A DNA stretch of 22,293 bases from Stephanodiscus triporus (taxonomy: Eukaryota > Bacillariophyta > Thalassiosirophyceae > Thalassiosirales > Thalassiosiraceae): contig JALLAZ010000178.1 of assembly GCA_036939755.1 (NCBI GenBank), positions 1-22,293 on the forward strand, in the 5' to 3' direction. Below the pieces are notes generated by a model that had not been told where the DNA came from, made no database searches, and worked only from the letters and a program-made list of their open reading frames with translations. The position numbers were made by a program, and so were the translations under genes. Of this stretch, positions 8,670 through 17,817 are shown one piece after another; position 1 is the stretch's first letter; each line of letters starts with the position of its first letter.

Positions 8670-9701
8670 TGGGCTGAATGACGCACTGACACCGCTCAAA
8701 GCGGCAGGAACAATGACATTGACAAGATAAAACGGTGCGCATCAACAACGGAAACGAAGGCGGGGAGGTAATAATGATGACCAGATCGGAGATCAGCGGT
8801 TTACCCTCCGAGGTGTCGTCCCACGATCTGATGTCATTGAAGGTGGTTTTGAACCTTGCTGACATAGTACGCCCGGTCTCCAGTTGGTATTGCAGGTACA
8901 CAGAAATCACGAAGGCGATCAATCAGCGATCCTCTGGTTGGCGGTGTTCTTGCATATAATGCATGTAATAATCATGTGCGCTTGTACGTTACTTTACCTT
9001 AAGAGGATCAAGACAACAGTTCGTTACAAATATCGATCGGCCAACACAAATTTTTTTACTTGGTAGATGGCTCAAGTGAGAATGTATTATTAGCCTGTCA
9101 TCCTCTGCAATGTCACCCATTCTGCAATTCACACCAAGGGCATTGGTTGACCTTTATCCATAGATGGAAGGAGAGGTCATCTCTTTGTTGAGCAATCACA
9201 ATTATCCTCTTCAAATATATCCCCTGGTCGTCCCCTTTTGATCAATCACCCCACAACGTGGAATTGAGCATTGGAAAGATTAGGGGTTGCTGCAAGCAAA
9301 CAACAATGCTGTTCTGGTTGTTGTAGCTATCATCCCTCACAACACCCCCTTCATATACCAGTACCAGTACCAGCATGATGCCTGCATGGCATTATTTACA
9401 CTACCTCAAGTCTTGCCATAAGGCTGGACTTCCAAATCCAGGCACCGATTTTCCCTCATCATTGAAAAAGTTCAGGGCTCTGGTGTCTGGATAATGGAAA
9501 GTGATCAATAAGTAGTGGCACAAAAAATGCTCCTTTGCAGATTGCACAATAGAGATTGCTGTCAGACAAAGCTAGTGGATAATAATTTGTTCTGCTCCCA
9601 TTTTATCTGCCTTGACCATGGCTGGAGGTTTGTGCAGTCATCTCCAAACATGTGCAAGAATTTCCCTGTTATTTTTTGGTCTGCATTTTGAATATGAAAA
9701 A
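8670..9701. other. Intergenic, no gene seen
   Basis: Only short frames without coding character are present. Near 9357-9375 there is a small TACCAG microsatellite (three units). The first part should include the 3' UTR of the GCNA-like gene. I see no RNA gene or mobile-element coding sequence. Confidence 0.5.
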
Positions 9702-9799
9702 TTGAATGCTCAACGCTCAGGCTATTGCTGTACCTCATCAGTGCTAGGGGTTGAATGCTCAACGCTCAGGCTATTGCTGTACCTCATCAGTGCTAGGGG
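9702..9799. repeat. Perfect 49-bp tandem duplication
   Basis: Two identical, directly adjacent 49-bp units (9702-9750 and 9751-9799), each beginning TTGAATGCTCAACGCTCAGG and ending GTGCTAGGGG. The lack of any difference suggests a recent duplication. No coding role is visible. Confidence 0.95.
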
Positions 9800-9849
9800 G
9801 TCTGGCAGAAAAAAATTGATTTTTTCAAACACCCCCCCACACACACTTC

Positions 9850-10490
9850 TGAGTGTTTTAAACTGCTTTTTTCTATGTTCTAATATGATGTCCTGAAAGT
9901 TTTGTTGAAAAAAATGACCAGAACTTACCCATTGGGTGTGCCAAATATTGGAATGTTTCACGCTAACAAAATGGCCCGTTTAACATCCATACCTGTATAA
10001 TCAGGAAAACATGCATATGGTCATTTTTTTAAGTGTTTCAGATTGCTTTTATATATGTTTATAACAAGGGTGCCAAGTTTGGGGACCATGTTCTGACACC
10101 AAGTGGGTCATCGGGGTTATTACAAGTGTGGCGGACACAACAGAACACCCAAGTTATCTAGTGTTTTTACATGCTTTTATTACATTTTTAACTTTCTAGC
10201 CAAATGCATATAGGGCATGAAAAGCATGGGAGCTATTATAATATATGTATGGAAGGTGCTTATAAAGTATTGGGGCATGTTTCCATGTCTAAGTGGGCCG
10301 TTGGTGCTAACACAGTCAGTATTGCTAGCACAAGCTAGCAAAAAAACACCCCCTGCTGTTAGTATGCATTACCATATTTAAACTACCAGCAGGTGAGACA
10401 TAAAGATCAAGGAAATTGTTTCCATGCACTTGTGGAAGATTCCCCTAAAGTATTGGGGCATGGTTTCATCTTGAAGTGGGCTGTTGCGTT
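9850..10490. repeat. Degenerate tandem repeats, ~120-190-bp spacing
   Basis: A motif like GTGTTT..A.TGCTTTTAT recurs at about 9854, 10034 and 10160. A second block like AAAGTATTGGGGCATG...AAGTGGGC recurs at about 10070-10115, 10265-10305 and 10450-10490. The order and spacing are consistent with an old satellite-like array. The copies are too diverged for an exact unit to be read by eye. Confidence 0.55.
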
Positions 10491-11810
10491 GCGGCTACAG
10501 AACGGCGGACACCATGGTCTGGGGGGTGCTGTAAAATTGGAGGGAACTAATTTTAAGGAAGGAATTCAGTATGATCTATGCGTGGGGGGGGAACAACTAC
10601 TTATTTATCATCTACTTGAGGAGATGAAGGCAAATGACGTCCTTGCGCCTTCCTTGTGCCGCCTCTACCCACGGCGCTGGCCCTTGTCATCTGTCATCCG
10701 TTATTGTTGTCATCTGTCATCCGTCGTTGCCGCCACCGTCATCCTCCTCCCACTCTCTCCCATCCAGCCACTGTCTGATTGTTGTTTTTGTCATGATTGT
10801 CATTGTCTTCATCATCATATGTTGTTGCCACCATCATCCCATTGTTGTATATTTCTGTCATATCATTGTCGTCGTTGTCGTCCGTCGTACACGAGTGTCC
10901 ATTGTCCGTTCGCCCATCGTCGTGTAACCCCCCATCTCCCACCTGCTCTGCCATGGCTCCCCTCAATGGCATGTGGCGCTGTCATTGCCACTGCTCCACC
11001 ACATCATTTTTGTCGCTGCCGTCACCTCTCTTCTTCCTCCTCATGTTATAATAATTTGATTGTTGTGTTTTGGGGGGCGGCCTTGAACACCCCGTTGCTT
11101 GTTGTGGTGGGCACGGTGCACCTCGCGCTCGTCTCCCCCTCCCTCCCCTGCCATCTTCCCCATCACTTCTCACCTCCCCACTATCCATTGCGTCCTACTG
11201 GGTCATCATTGTCAGTTGATTGTTATGTTTTGAAGGGCGGGCGGAGCGAGCGCAATGATTTAATCATCATTGTCGTATTTGGTGTGGTCCGTGAGCATTT
11301 TTGTCACTCACAAACACCACTGGGGCAGCATTAATTCTTCCAAATTTTGGTGCTGACGCTATGGCATCACACTCCATGTGCATTATGCTGTAGCGTCGAG
11401 AAAATATACTGATTCCCTTGTTGAGGCAATGATGTTGTTTGATCAAGGGGGGGGGGGAGGGGGAAAACGGTCATGGACGAAATCGTTCCCCCCCATCAGT
11501 CCGTTGTTGGTGGCTTTTTTTGTGGGATCAAGAGAAGTTTTTTCTGCATTTCCGCCAGAACAAAAAACAAAAAAATATTTGGCAGGAGAGGTCCAACTGG
11601 ACCCCCTATCAGTGCAAAAGTGAAAAAAAAATCTTGTCTGCAGCACACATAGGGGCATTGTAATGAAGTACCAAAATAATGTCATTCCATATGGTCTTGG
11701 AGCCTCAACCAATGCACAAGGGCTTCATTCCACACCCAGTAATGACCGGAATCAGCCAAGTGAGACAACTTCCCAAATCTGAATTGACATGAGTGGTGGT
11801 AACTGCATGA
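10491..11810. other. Low-complexity intergenic DNA
   Basis: Plus-strand sequence from about 10630 to 11320 is dominated by GTCATC/GTTGTC/CCTCC runs, giving long but low-complexity frames that I do not accept as genes. An imperfect direct repeat (TTGATTGTT.TGTTTTG..GGGCGG) lies at about 11057 and 11217. A run of 11 G followed after one A by five G occurs at 11447-11463. No gene is supported. Confidence 0.5.
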
Positions 11811-12230
11811 TGACAGATCCATATCCTCATCCATTGCATGTCACCCTTGTCAATCACCTTGTATATGTAGTGTGGAGTGGATGTAGTGGGAACCATTCCA
11901 TGTGGGTTTGCTTGGAGCCTCAGCCATTGCACAATATTATCATTTCAGCTGACATCCTCCCAAATTCAAATTGTGGCCAACAGGTGTTTTGGCAACAAAT
12001 TGATGCAGATCCATATCCTCATCCATTGCATGTGACCATTGTCAATCACCTCTTGTGTATGTGTAAAGAAGATGCAGAAATCATTTCTTGTGGGTTCGGA
12101 GCCTCAACCAATGCACGATATTATCATTTGGTGCACATCAGTTGTCAAAGATTTCAGCTGACTTCCCAAATCAGGGCCAACAGGTGTGTTGGCAACAGAT
12201 TGATGGCAGGTCCATATCCTCATCTATGAC
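11811..12230. repeat. ~195-bp degenerate tandem repeat, about 2.5 copies
   Basis: The block TCCATATCCTCATC.ATG.CATGT(C/G)ACC occurs at about 11818, 12010 and 12211 (spacing 192 and 201 bp). Between the copies, GGAGCCTCA.CCA.TGCAC, ATATTATCATTT, CAGCTGAC and GGCCAACAGGTGT.TTGGCAACA also recur in the same order. A partial unit with GGAGCCTCAACCAATGCAC begins near 11699. There is no coding character. Confidence 0.75.
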
Positions 12231-12367
12231 ATGTGACCATTGTGAACAGCTTTACTGTTAAAGGCACAGATATGCGCCCAATTTTTGGGGGCTCCATTGA
12301 CGATAAGAAATTTTTCGAATATCTCACAAAAGCCAAAAATGGATCTATAAAATTATGGGAGGTGTGC

Positions 12368-13262
12368 TCAAATACCTGCTTTTTTTGAAAACATCATTCC
12401 ACGGCCAGAAGAGAAAAAAGATATATTCACCGACACACATTTTTGATGATTAAAAATTGTATTCACGTGACACACAAAATTCCCCCTCCTCTCTCCCTAT
12501 TTTGACTGAAAATCCGTCCCTATGGTCATTTTATGGTGGCATTTGAGACGGTTTCTTTTCACAACGTTCCCGGGTAAGCTTCGTTTTTTCATTCTACAGC
12601 AGCATTTAATTAAAAAATGCCCATTAGTCAGCAGCACTATTTTTCTTGTGTTCACGAGCAGCACAAAATAAAAGTATACATTCGCCAGCAGCATTTAATC
12701 ACAACTTTCAACTAAAAAACATTCATTAGCGAGTAGCACTATTTTTCATGTTTCCTCGACCAGCACAAAATAAAATTTATGTGTTCTTGAGCAACACCAA
12801 ACAAAATTGTCATTCGTGAGCAGCATTTAATAAAATAAATTGGTTTTCCATGTTTTCTGTATTTTGTACTTTTATTTTGTGCTGCTCATGAACACAGGAA
12901 AAATAGTGCTGCTGACTAATGAGCATTTTTTAATTTAATGCTGCTGTAGAATGAAAAAAACCTAGCTTACCCGTGTCAAGAAACCATCTCAAATGCCACC
13001 ATAAAATGACCATAGGGACGGATTTTGACCAATTTGTGCTGCTCGTGAATTGATTTTTTCGCCCCTATTAAATGTTGCTCTAGAATAGACAGGGATAAAA
13101 AATGCTGTCCTGGAACAAAAAAAAATCAAAATGCTGCTCCGGAACACAAGATTCACAGAAAATTGGATTAAGCACCGAATTCTCTTCAAAGTGCTGCTGC
13201 CAGATGACAAAAATGACCCAACTGGCCGTGGAATGACATTTTTGAAAAAAGCAGGTATTTGA
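12368..13262. mobile_element. 895-bp foldback/MITE-like element with terminal and internal inverted repeats
   Basis: The left end 12368-12408 and right end 13222-13262 are inverted copies over 41 bp with about 4 mismatches (TCAAATACCTGC outermost, ATTCCACGGCCAG innermost). Inside, a second and longer inverted repeat pairs about 12503-12679 with 12867-13031 (roughly 90 percent identical over ~165 bp, shared core CCGTCCCTATGGTCATTTTA). The ~187-bp centre carries a further, direct, degenerate copy of the CAGCAC/CACAAAATAAAA block at about 12724-12776. AGCAGCA motifs are scattered throughout. There is no transposase frame, so it would be non-autonomous. No convincing target-site duplication is visible. 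Confidence 0.75.
12503..13031. repeat. Long internal inverted repeat (arms ~165 bp)
   Basis: The arms 12503-12679 and 12867-13031 are inverted and close to identical, differing by scattered substitutions and a few short indels (for example around the CCCGGGTAAGC/GGTAAGC segment). If transcribed, this would fold into a hairpin with a ~165-bp stem and a ~187-nt loop. Confidence 0.8.
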
Positions 13263-14254
13263 AGAGTTTTTCATAAAATTAAATTGCTACAATTAGTATC
13301 AGTTATTAGATCTACAGTGTAATTTAATTGATCTGAAAAATGTTTATTTTAACTAGTAATTATTTTCATGTTTACTAGTAATTGTTTTAGACAAGCAATT
13401 AAATTTGTAAAATATGATCAAAAATTGACTTTTAACAGTAAAACTTATTAGTATGATTTACAACAATTTTTAATTATTTGATCTATTAGTTAAATTTGTC
13501 ACTCTATGCGCTATTTCTGATTATTGTTGTCCTAGAAATTATGGGGAATTCTTTAGTAAAGCAAGTTAAGTTTGTTAACTAGTGGTTCTGCAAGACTGTG
13601 CAAGACGGGTGAGTGGGTTTTCTCGCGAGATCCCAGTCTCGTCTCGCAGGCCTGTTCTCTTGAGAAATTAGAGAAAAAGTACCTACTTATAAGTACGTAC
13701 TAGTAGGTATGTATATATGTAGGACAAGTTGGTACTCTTATTTACTACTTACTCATAATTTACACTATCGTAGTACTTGTTGGAGGAATCTGCTCGGGCT
13801 AGTCCCAACTCTCGGATTTGTCCGTTGAGCACGCTAGTGTCGATCGAGCCCAAGCAGCCAAATCGGTTGGGAGTAACTCTATCAGTTAGTATTCTTACTG
13901 CTATTTGTTGCTCTCCAAATTTATAAGTGAAAATCAGTGGGGAAATTGTCTCTCCTCAAGATCCTAAAAAGATCCGCTTCAACTTCAAGAAGCGGAGTTC
14001 TAGCTAAGATATGGTCTGTCCATGGACATCCCAAACTATATAAACCCCAACACATGGGAGGGCGGTTAAGTAACGCGTCGAGTTGTTTGTTCAGTGGGCA
14101 GGGGACTTCACGATGCAGAAGGAACCTGCAACGTACAGCAGCATATCGTTGGACGATGTCTGCCAGTCGGCAATGTCAATTACTAACTACATGTATAACA
14201 TTTAAAGATAATTGCAATAATGGACAATTCAAAACGACAGAACACAAAACAATT
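13263..14254. other. AT-rich intergenic DNA before retroelement 1
   Basis: 13263-13600 is strongly AT-rich with a 10-bp direct repeat ACTAGTAATT at 13352-13361 and 13374-13383. From 13590 the base composition rises. 13621-13630 is the perfect palindrome TCTCGCGAGA. 13680-13709 contains inverted arms TACCTACT/AGTAGGTA around the palindrome AGTACGTACT. The frame of element 1 is open upstream of its ATG to 13937 but that part does not look like protein. No ORF1 of element 1 is present. This stretch may be the 5' flank or truncated 5' region of the element. Confidence 0.45.
13621..13630. promoter_or_regulatory. TCTCGCGAGA palindrome
   Basis: A perfect 10-bp palindrome followed closely by two further TCTCG words (CAGTCTCGTCTCGCAGG). 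TCTCGCGAGA is a known core-promoter element in animals; whether it is functional here is unknown. It lies about 620 bp upstream of the element 1 ORF2 start. Confidence 0.3.
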
Positions 14255-15460
14255 ATGGAACATTTGAGGCTACGAGCAGACCGGTTTAGGAAACAAGGGA
14301 GGCTACAGGAAGACGAGATGGAAGCAATCATAAAGGACATGCAGGAGGAAGCGGTAGGGAAGGAGGGCGGGGACCAAGCAAGCGCTACCGCCAAGGCAGA
14401 GGAGCACAAGAGAGTGATGAAGGCGGTGGAGGAAGGCCTTCTACAGACTCACGGTACCACTCCTAACACCAAGCAGGCAGGGATCTTCCGGATACTGTGC
14501 AAGAACGTTAATGGTTCAATAATAGGATTAGCGGAAACCAAAAGGTTGCAAAGGCTTTGGATATTAAAGACGACCTCAACGTCGACTGCCTGTTATACTG
14601 CGAACATCGTCTAAACCTACGCCACAAGTCCAACGTCAACAACTTTAGGCAAATGTTCCAACGGGAAATTGCCTGCACAGCCATTGCCGCACACAACGTA
14701 CATGAGTGGCAACAGGCAGGGCGAGTACAGGAGGGCGGGACAGGAGCGATTTGCTTCGGGGACGCAACAGGCTACATCCGAAAAGTGGGCAAGGATGAGG
14801 AGGGTTTAGGCCGCTGGAGCTGGATACTATTAGGGGGATCAGACGGACACATGACATGGCTGATCACGGCATACAATCCATGTAAAAGTGGAAAGGCAAA
14901 CTCTGGCACATCGTACCAACAACAACACCGATTCTACATTATTAAAAAGAAGGACCTCACATGCCCCCGGACACTGTTCCAGCGACATCTTACCACCGCC
15001 ATTGCGAAATGGAGGGAGGCCATTGAGAGGATTGTATTGTTCATGGACCATAATGAGCATGTCTATGACGGGATGCTGGGGAAAGCGCTCAGCAATAGGG
15101 AAGGATTGAACCTGCGGGAGGTAATCCTCAAGCAGACAGGAAGACCAATGGGGGCAACGTTCTTCCGGGGGTCACACCCTATAGATGGGTTGTGGGCTTC
15201 GGACGACCTCGACATTGGCATCGCATGTGTCATGTCATTCGGCTATGTGGTGGGTGACCACCGCGCCTTTGTCCTCAACATCCCGCTTGTGTCCTTGTTG
15301 ATCGGTAAAAACCCCGTGTGGATAGTTCGTCCAGCTAGCCGACGCCTGAACAGCCGGCTACCAGGATGTGGTAAAGCCTATGTACAGAGTCTTGAGAAAA
15401 CCATCATCCAGAATTGCCTTATCAAACGGCTTAATGACGCTCACACCGGGGGAGGCACCG
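14255..15460 (+). pseudogene. Element 1 ORF2, endonuclease (EEP) part
   Basis: The ATG at 14255 starts a charged helical leader (MEHLRLRADRFRKQGRLQ) that aligns in position with the ORF2 start of element 2. The exonuclease/endonuclease/phosphatase domain follows, with its motifs in order: Asn in CKNVNG (~14500), Glu in YCEHR (~14600), GGTGAICFG, GLGRWSW, ITAYNPC (~14865), MDHNEHV (~15045), IDGLWASDD (~15185) and GDHRAF (~15255). These are the expected metal- and phosphate-binding positions, so the nuclease fold looks catalytically complete. One base is missing in the T run at 14515-14516: the frame before it ends in NVNG, and the frame after it resumes with FNNRISGNQKVAKALDIK. The role would be nicking target DNA for target-primed reverse transcription. 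The domain ends near 15290, followed by VRPASRRLNSRLPG and then the RT deletion. Confidence 0.85.
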
Positions 15461-15876
15461 CTGAGGAGAGAGCAGGAAAGGTCACTATCATTCATGATGA
15501 GGGGAAGGCATCCAACAGGGGCCGCATGATTGGATCGTTCTCCAAGTTGCTACGTGTGGGAAATGCATATCGAGGGGAGCTGCCGGGTCTGATGGTGATC
15601 CACCTCATCCTCAATGGGAACATAGCAGGTAGCGTGGAGGTGGTTTCTGACTGTTTAGGTGGATTGCGATGGGTTGCAGACCTGCCACCAATCAGAATCC
15701 CATCCTGATGCAGGCACTCCGACATTCTCAAAACATACTGGTCAACTGTCGTGCAATGTCCTCCACAATACACCACCGACACGTGAGGACGCACCAAGAT
15801 GATGCACATCGTTCAAAAACCTCAGCAGAAAGGCGCAACTCAACTGCATCTGCGACCACACTGCGAAACAGCGCAT
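15461..15876 (+). pseudogene. Element 1 ORF2, truncated RNase H domain
   Basis: The RNase H signature residues can be followed: Glu in AYRGELPGLM (~15570), Asp in VSDCLGGL (~15645), and Asp in the RTHQDD and CDHTAKQRI segments (~15790 and ~15865). The first strand with its catalytic Asp appears to be lost with the RT deletion, whose join I place about 15450-15490. The frame is broken by TGA at 15706-15708 (after PPIRIPS) and by single-base losses in the A runs at 15730-15733 and 15815-15819. After allowing for these, the protein reads on smoothly (CRHSDILK, NILVNCR, SRKAQLNC). It would have degraded RNA in RNA-DNA hybrids; here it cannot be functional. Confidence 0.75.
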
Positions 15877-17069
15877 AGCCACCAACGGGCCCAGAAGCGG
15901 CACGCCGGGGCGCATGTTCCCACTAGAGCCCTTCGGAATGTTCATTCAGGGCGAGAAACTAACATCAGACACCTGCGAATTGCTCCGATTCTGGGCTTAC
16001 CGGCAGCTTGCCAGGGCATCATACTACCACTCCAAGGGCACGATTACGCACAAACAATTCGACGAGACCGATTGGTGGGCGCTCCAGACAAAACCCTCAC
16101 GTCGCTGCCACGGCTATTCCAGCTATGGGCAGCCAAGCATATGAATGGAATCGCAGGAAGGATGTCATTTCTTGCGCATCAGGACGGCCAATGCAACCCT
16201 GCCCGAGCTGCGAGACATGTGTGGAGACATGCTGCCACATTGCATGGTGTTCTGAGGCTGGACGGACAGCGGCGTTTGCCCAATCATTGGAAGAGTTAGA
16301 GCTATGGTTCAGCACCAATACAACACACCCGGACATTCAGTCTATGCTCCTCCGGTACACCCAGGGGCGGGGCACGGTCACCTGCCTCGAATGCGCCATT
16401 TCCCTGGACTTACCCCCAGTTATGCAGAGTCTTGCGCGCTCACAGGATATCGTTGGCTGGGACCACTATATGATGGGAATGATATCCACACAGATGGCCG
16501 CTGTCCAGAGTGTATATCTCTTGCAGCACCAATCGGCACGTCCGGTGTCAAAATGGCTCTCGGGACTCATCACACAGCTCTTGCAAGTGACACATTGCCA
16601 ATGGATTTATTGGTGTGTTCTTGTACACGACAGGTCTACGGGCACACTAGTGTCGGCGCACAAGGAGGAACTGTGGAAGGAGATAGAGCACCAGCTGGAC
16701 CTAGGCGAAGAAGGGCCGGCGGAGGAAGACAAGTACTTATTGGAATGCAACTTCAATGAATTGGCCACAATGAATGGCGAACAACAGGAGTATTGGATCC
16801 TGGCCATTCAGGCGGCAAGGGAGGCGTGCCGCCTTTGCGCCATTTACGGGGCCCGTCACAGCACTACGGGCACGGCACCATGGAAGGATAAGGGCAATAA
16901 ACTGTGTGCACTACGACAGATATATGCATATGCTTGGCTCCACCTAGTGTGGGCTGAACATTTCCCAGGGATACGACATCCTGGAAGGAGAGAGCTCTCT
17001 CTCCGTGGTTCCGACTGCAACGCTGTTTTGCAACACCGTGCTGACGGCATAAAGACTCCAATTGGTTAA
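15877..17069 (+). pseudogene. Element 1 ORF2, C-terminal region with zf-RVT-like zinc knuckle
   Basis: The region starts with MFPLEPFGMFIQGEKL and QFDETDWWAL, then LPRLFQLWAAKHMNGIAG, then a Cys/His cluster CPSCETCVETCCHIAWC that fits the zf-RVT pattern (CxxCxxxxETxxHxxxC). After that comes a long helical region ending near 17069 (VSKWLSGLITQLLQVTH, LLECNFNELATMNGE, AIQAAREACRLCA). Two single-base losses break the frame, in the A or C run at 16090-16096 and the C run at 16197-16199. The last ~290 codons are intact. I know this arrangement as the end of diatom retroelement ORF2 proteins. Its exact role (RNA or DNA binding) is not established. Confidence 0.75.
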
Positions 17070-17134
17070 ACTGGTCTAGGTAGTAGTAATAATCTTCCTA
17101 AATTTCTAAGTTGTTCTGTTCTGTTCTGAATATG

Positions 17135-17485
17135 CTTATGCAGCACTACCATACTTCCACAAACTTGAGTAGGAAACTTGATGCCTCACTCAGATATCTT
17201 CAACTCCAGATCGGAACTTGCCACAACCCTTTCCTGTTGGACTACGCAGTATGGGGCCATCTCGCGCCCCTGTTGTGGGTAAAGATGTTATGGCGCACCC
17301 TTCATTATTTAGACATTCATCTTCATATGGCCTACCCCAGCTTTGCTCTGCCCAGGGAGAGGTACCAGGCATTGATGGAAAATTTTCACTCGCAGGGCCT
17401 CAGCCAGGAGACAATGCTTAGCCTCAATAGATGTCGAGTGTTCCTGGGATCCATCTACAACTTCTTTGTAGAACGAGTCAAGTAG
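17135..17485 (+). pseudogene. Isolated RT-RNase H connecting-region fragment
   Basis: A ~115-codon frame ending in TAG encodes LRYLQLQIGTCHNPFLL, YAVWGHLAPLLWVKMLWRTL, then YPSFALPRERYQALMENF and MLSLNRCR. I recognise this as the conserved segment that joins the reverse transcriptase to RNase H in the same diatom retroelement family. It has no RT catalytic motif (no YxDD) and no RNase H. It is the type of sequence missing from element 1, but it lies downstream of that element's 3' end, so it is a separate or rearranged piece. The stated 5' boundary is approximate. Confidence 0.65.
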
Positions 17486-17812
17486 CACGATTATTATCTA
17501 GTTAAAATTATTCGCGTAGAGCCAATACTGGAATCTACGTCGGAACTCAAGAAATCTTGAGCTCCAAAACCAACACATCATCATCAATAAATCGATCCGC
17601 TCATCCCGCCGTCAGGGGAAGGGGCACATCAACGTCGACGCTGAGATCCAAATCAATTTATACACAATTATTGAGAAGGGGGGCGATTGGCTTAAACCAC
17701 TGATCCCAGGGAACTACGTCAAGATTGCCCTTCAACAAGCAATGTAGGATACATACTACGGCTACGGGGGAACACAAAAATTGCAGCATCCAACCCATCA
17801 TTAACATCATCA
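17486..17812 (+). other. Junction between retroelement pieces; possible 5' leader of element 2
   Basis: Contains a short inverted repeat CTCAAGA/TCTTGAG around 17546-17561. A ~75-codon open frame without ATG start ends at TAG 17745-17747 and includes INVDAEIQINLYTIIEKGG and LKPLIPGNYVKIALQQAM. It reads like protein but I cannot assign it; it may be a remnant of another element. The sequence just before 17813 is part of an imperfect direct repeat described separately. Confidence 0.35.
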
Positions 17813-17817
17813 ATGAT
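17790..17817 (+). repeat. Leader repeat, copy 1 (second copy at 18362-18390)
   Basis: CCAACCCATCATTAACATCATCAATGAT here matches 18362-18390 (same first 14 bases, then a near match). Copy 1 contains the ATG that opens the 17813 ORF; in copy 2 the same position reads ACG. The second copy lies directly before the ORF1 ATG at 18397. Confidence 0.7.

Larger units (their letters stand above)
14255..17127 (+). mobile_element. Retroelement 1: decayed LINE-like element lacking its reverse transcriptase
   Basis: In one orientation the stretch encodes an endonuclease (EEP) domain, part of an RNase H domain and a C-terminal region with a zinc knuckle. This is the order expected of an APE-type, RNase H-carrying non-LTR retrotransposon ORF2, except that the reverse transcriptase between the endonuclease and RNase H is missing. 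The coding part ends with TAA at 17067-17069. It is followed by ~45 nt and a (GTTCT)3 repeat at 17113-17127, which resembles the short tandem 3' tails of some RNase H-bearing LINEs, so I take that as the 3' end. No ORF1 is found upstream. The element is certainly non-autonomous and decayed. Confidence 0.8.

Noticed and set aside
10393..11334. 313-codon plus-strand frame
   Set aside because: It starts at GTG, is built from GTC/CAT/CCT low-complexity runs, is rich in Cys/His/Ser/Pro without pattern, and the overlapping frames are similarly open. It does not look coding.
11447..11463. G-run as a regulatory G-quadruplex
   Set aside because: It is an 11-G homopolymer plus a G5 next to it in low-complexity DNA with no gene nearby, so no function can be supported.
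13560..17800. Long terminal repeats flanking element 1
   Set aside because: I found no direct repeat between 13560-13936 and the sequence after 17069. The domain order (EEP first, RNase H late) and the (GTTCT)3 tail fit a non-LTR element.
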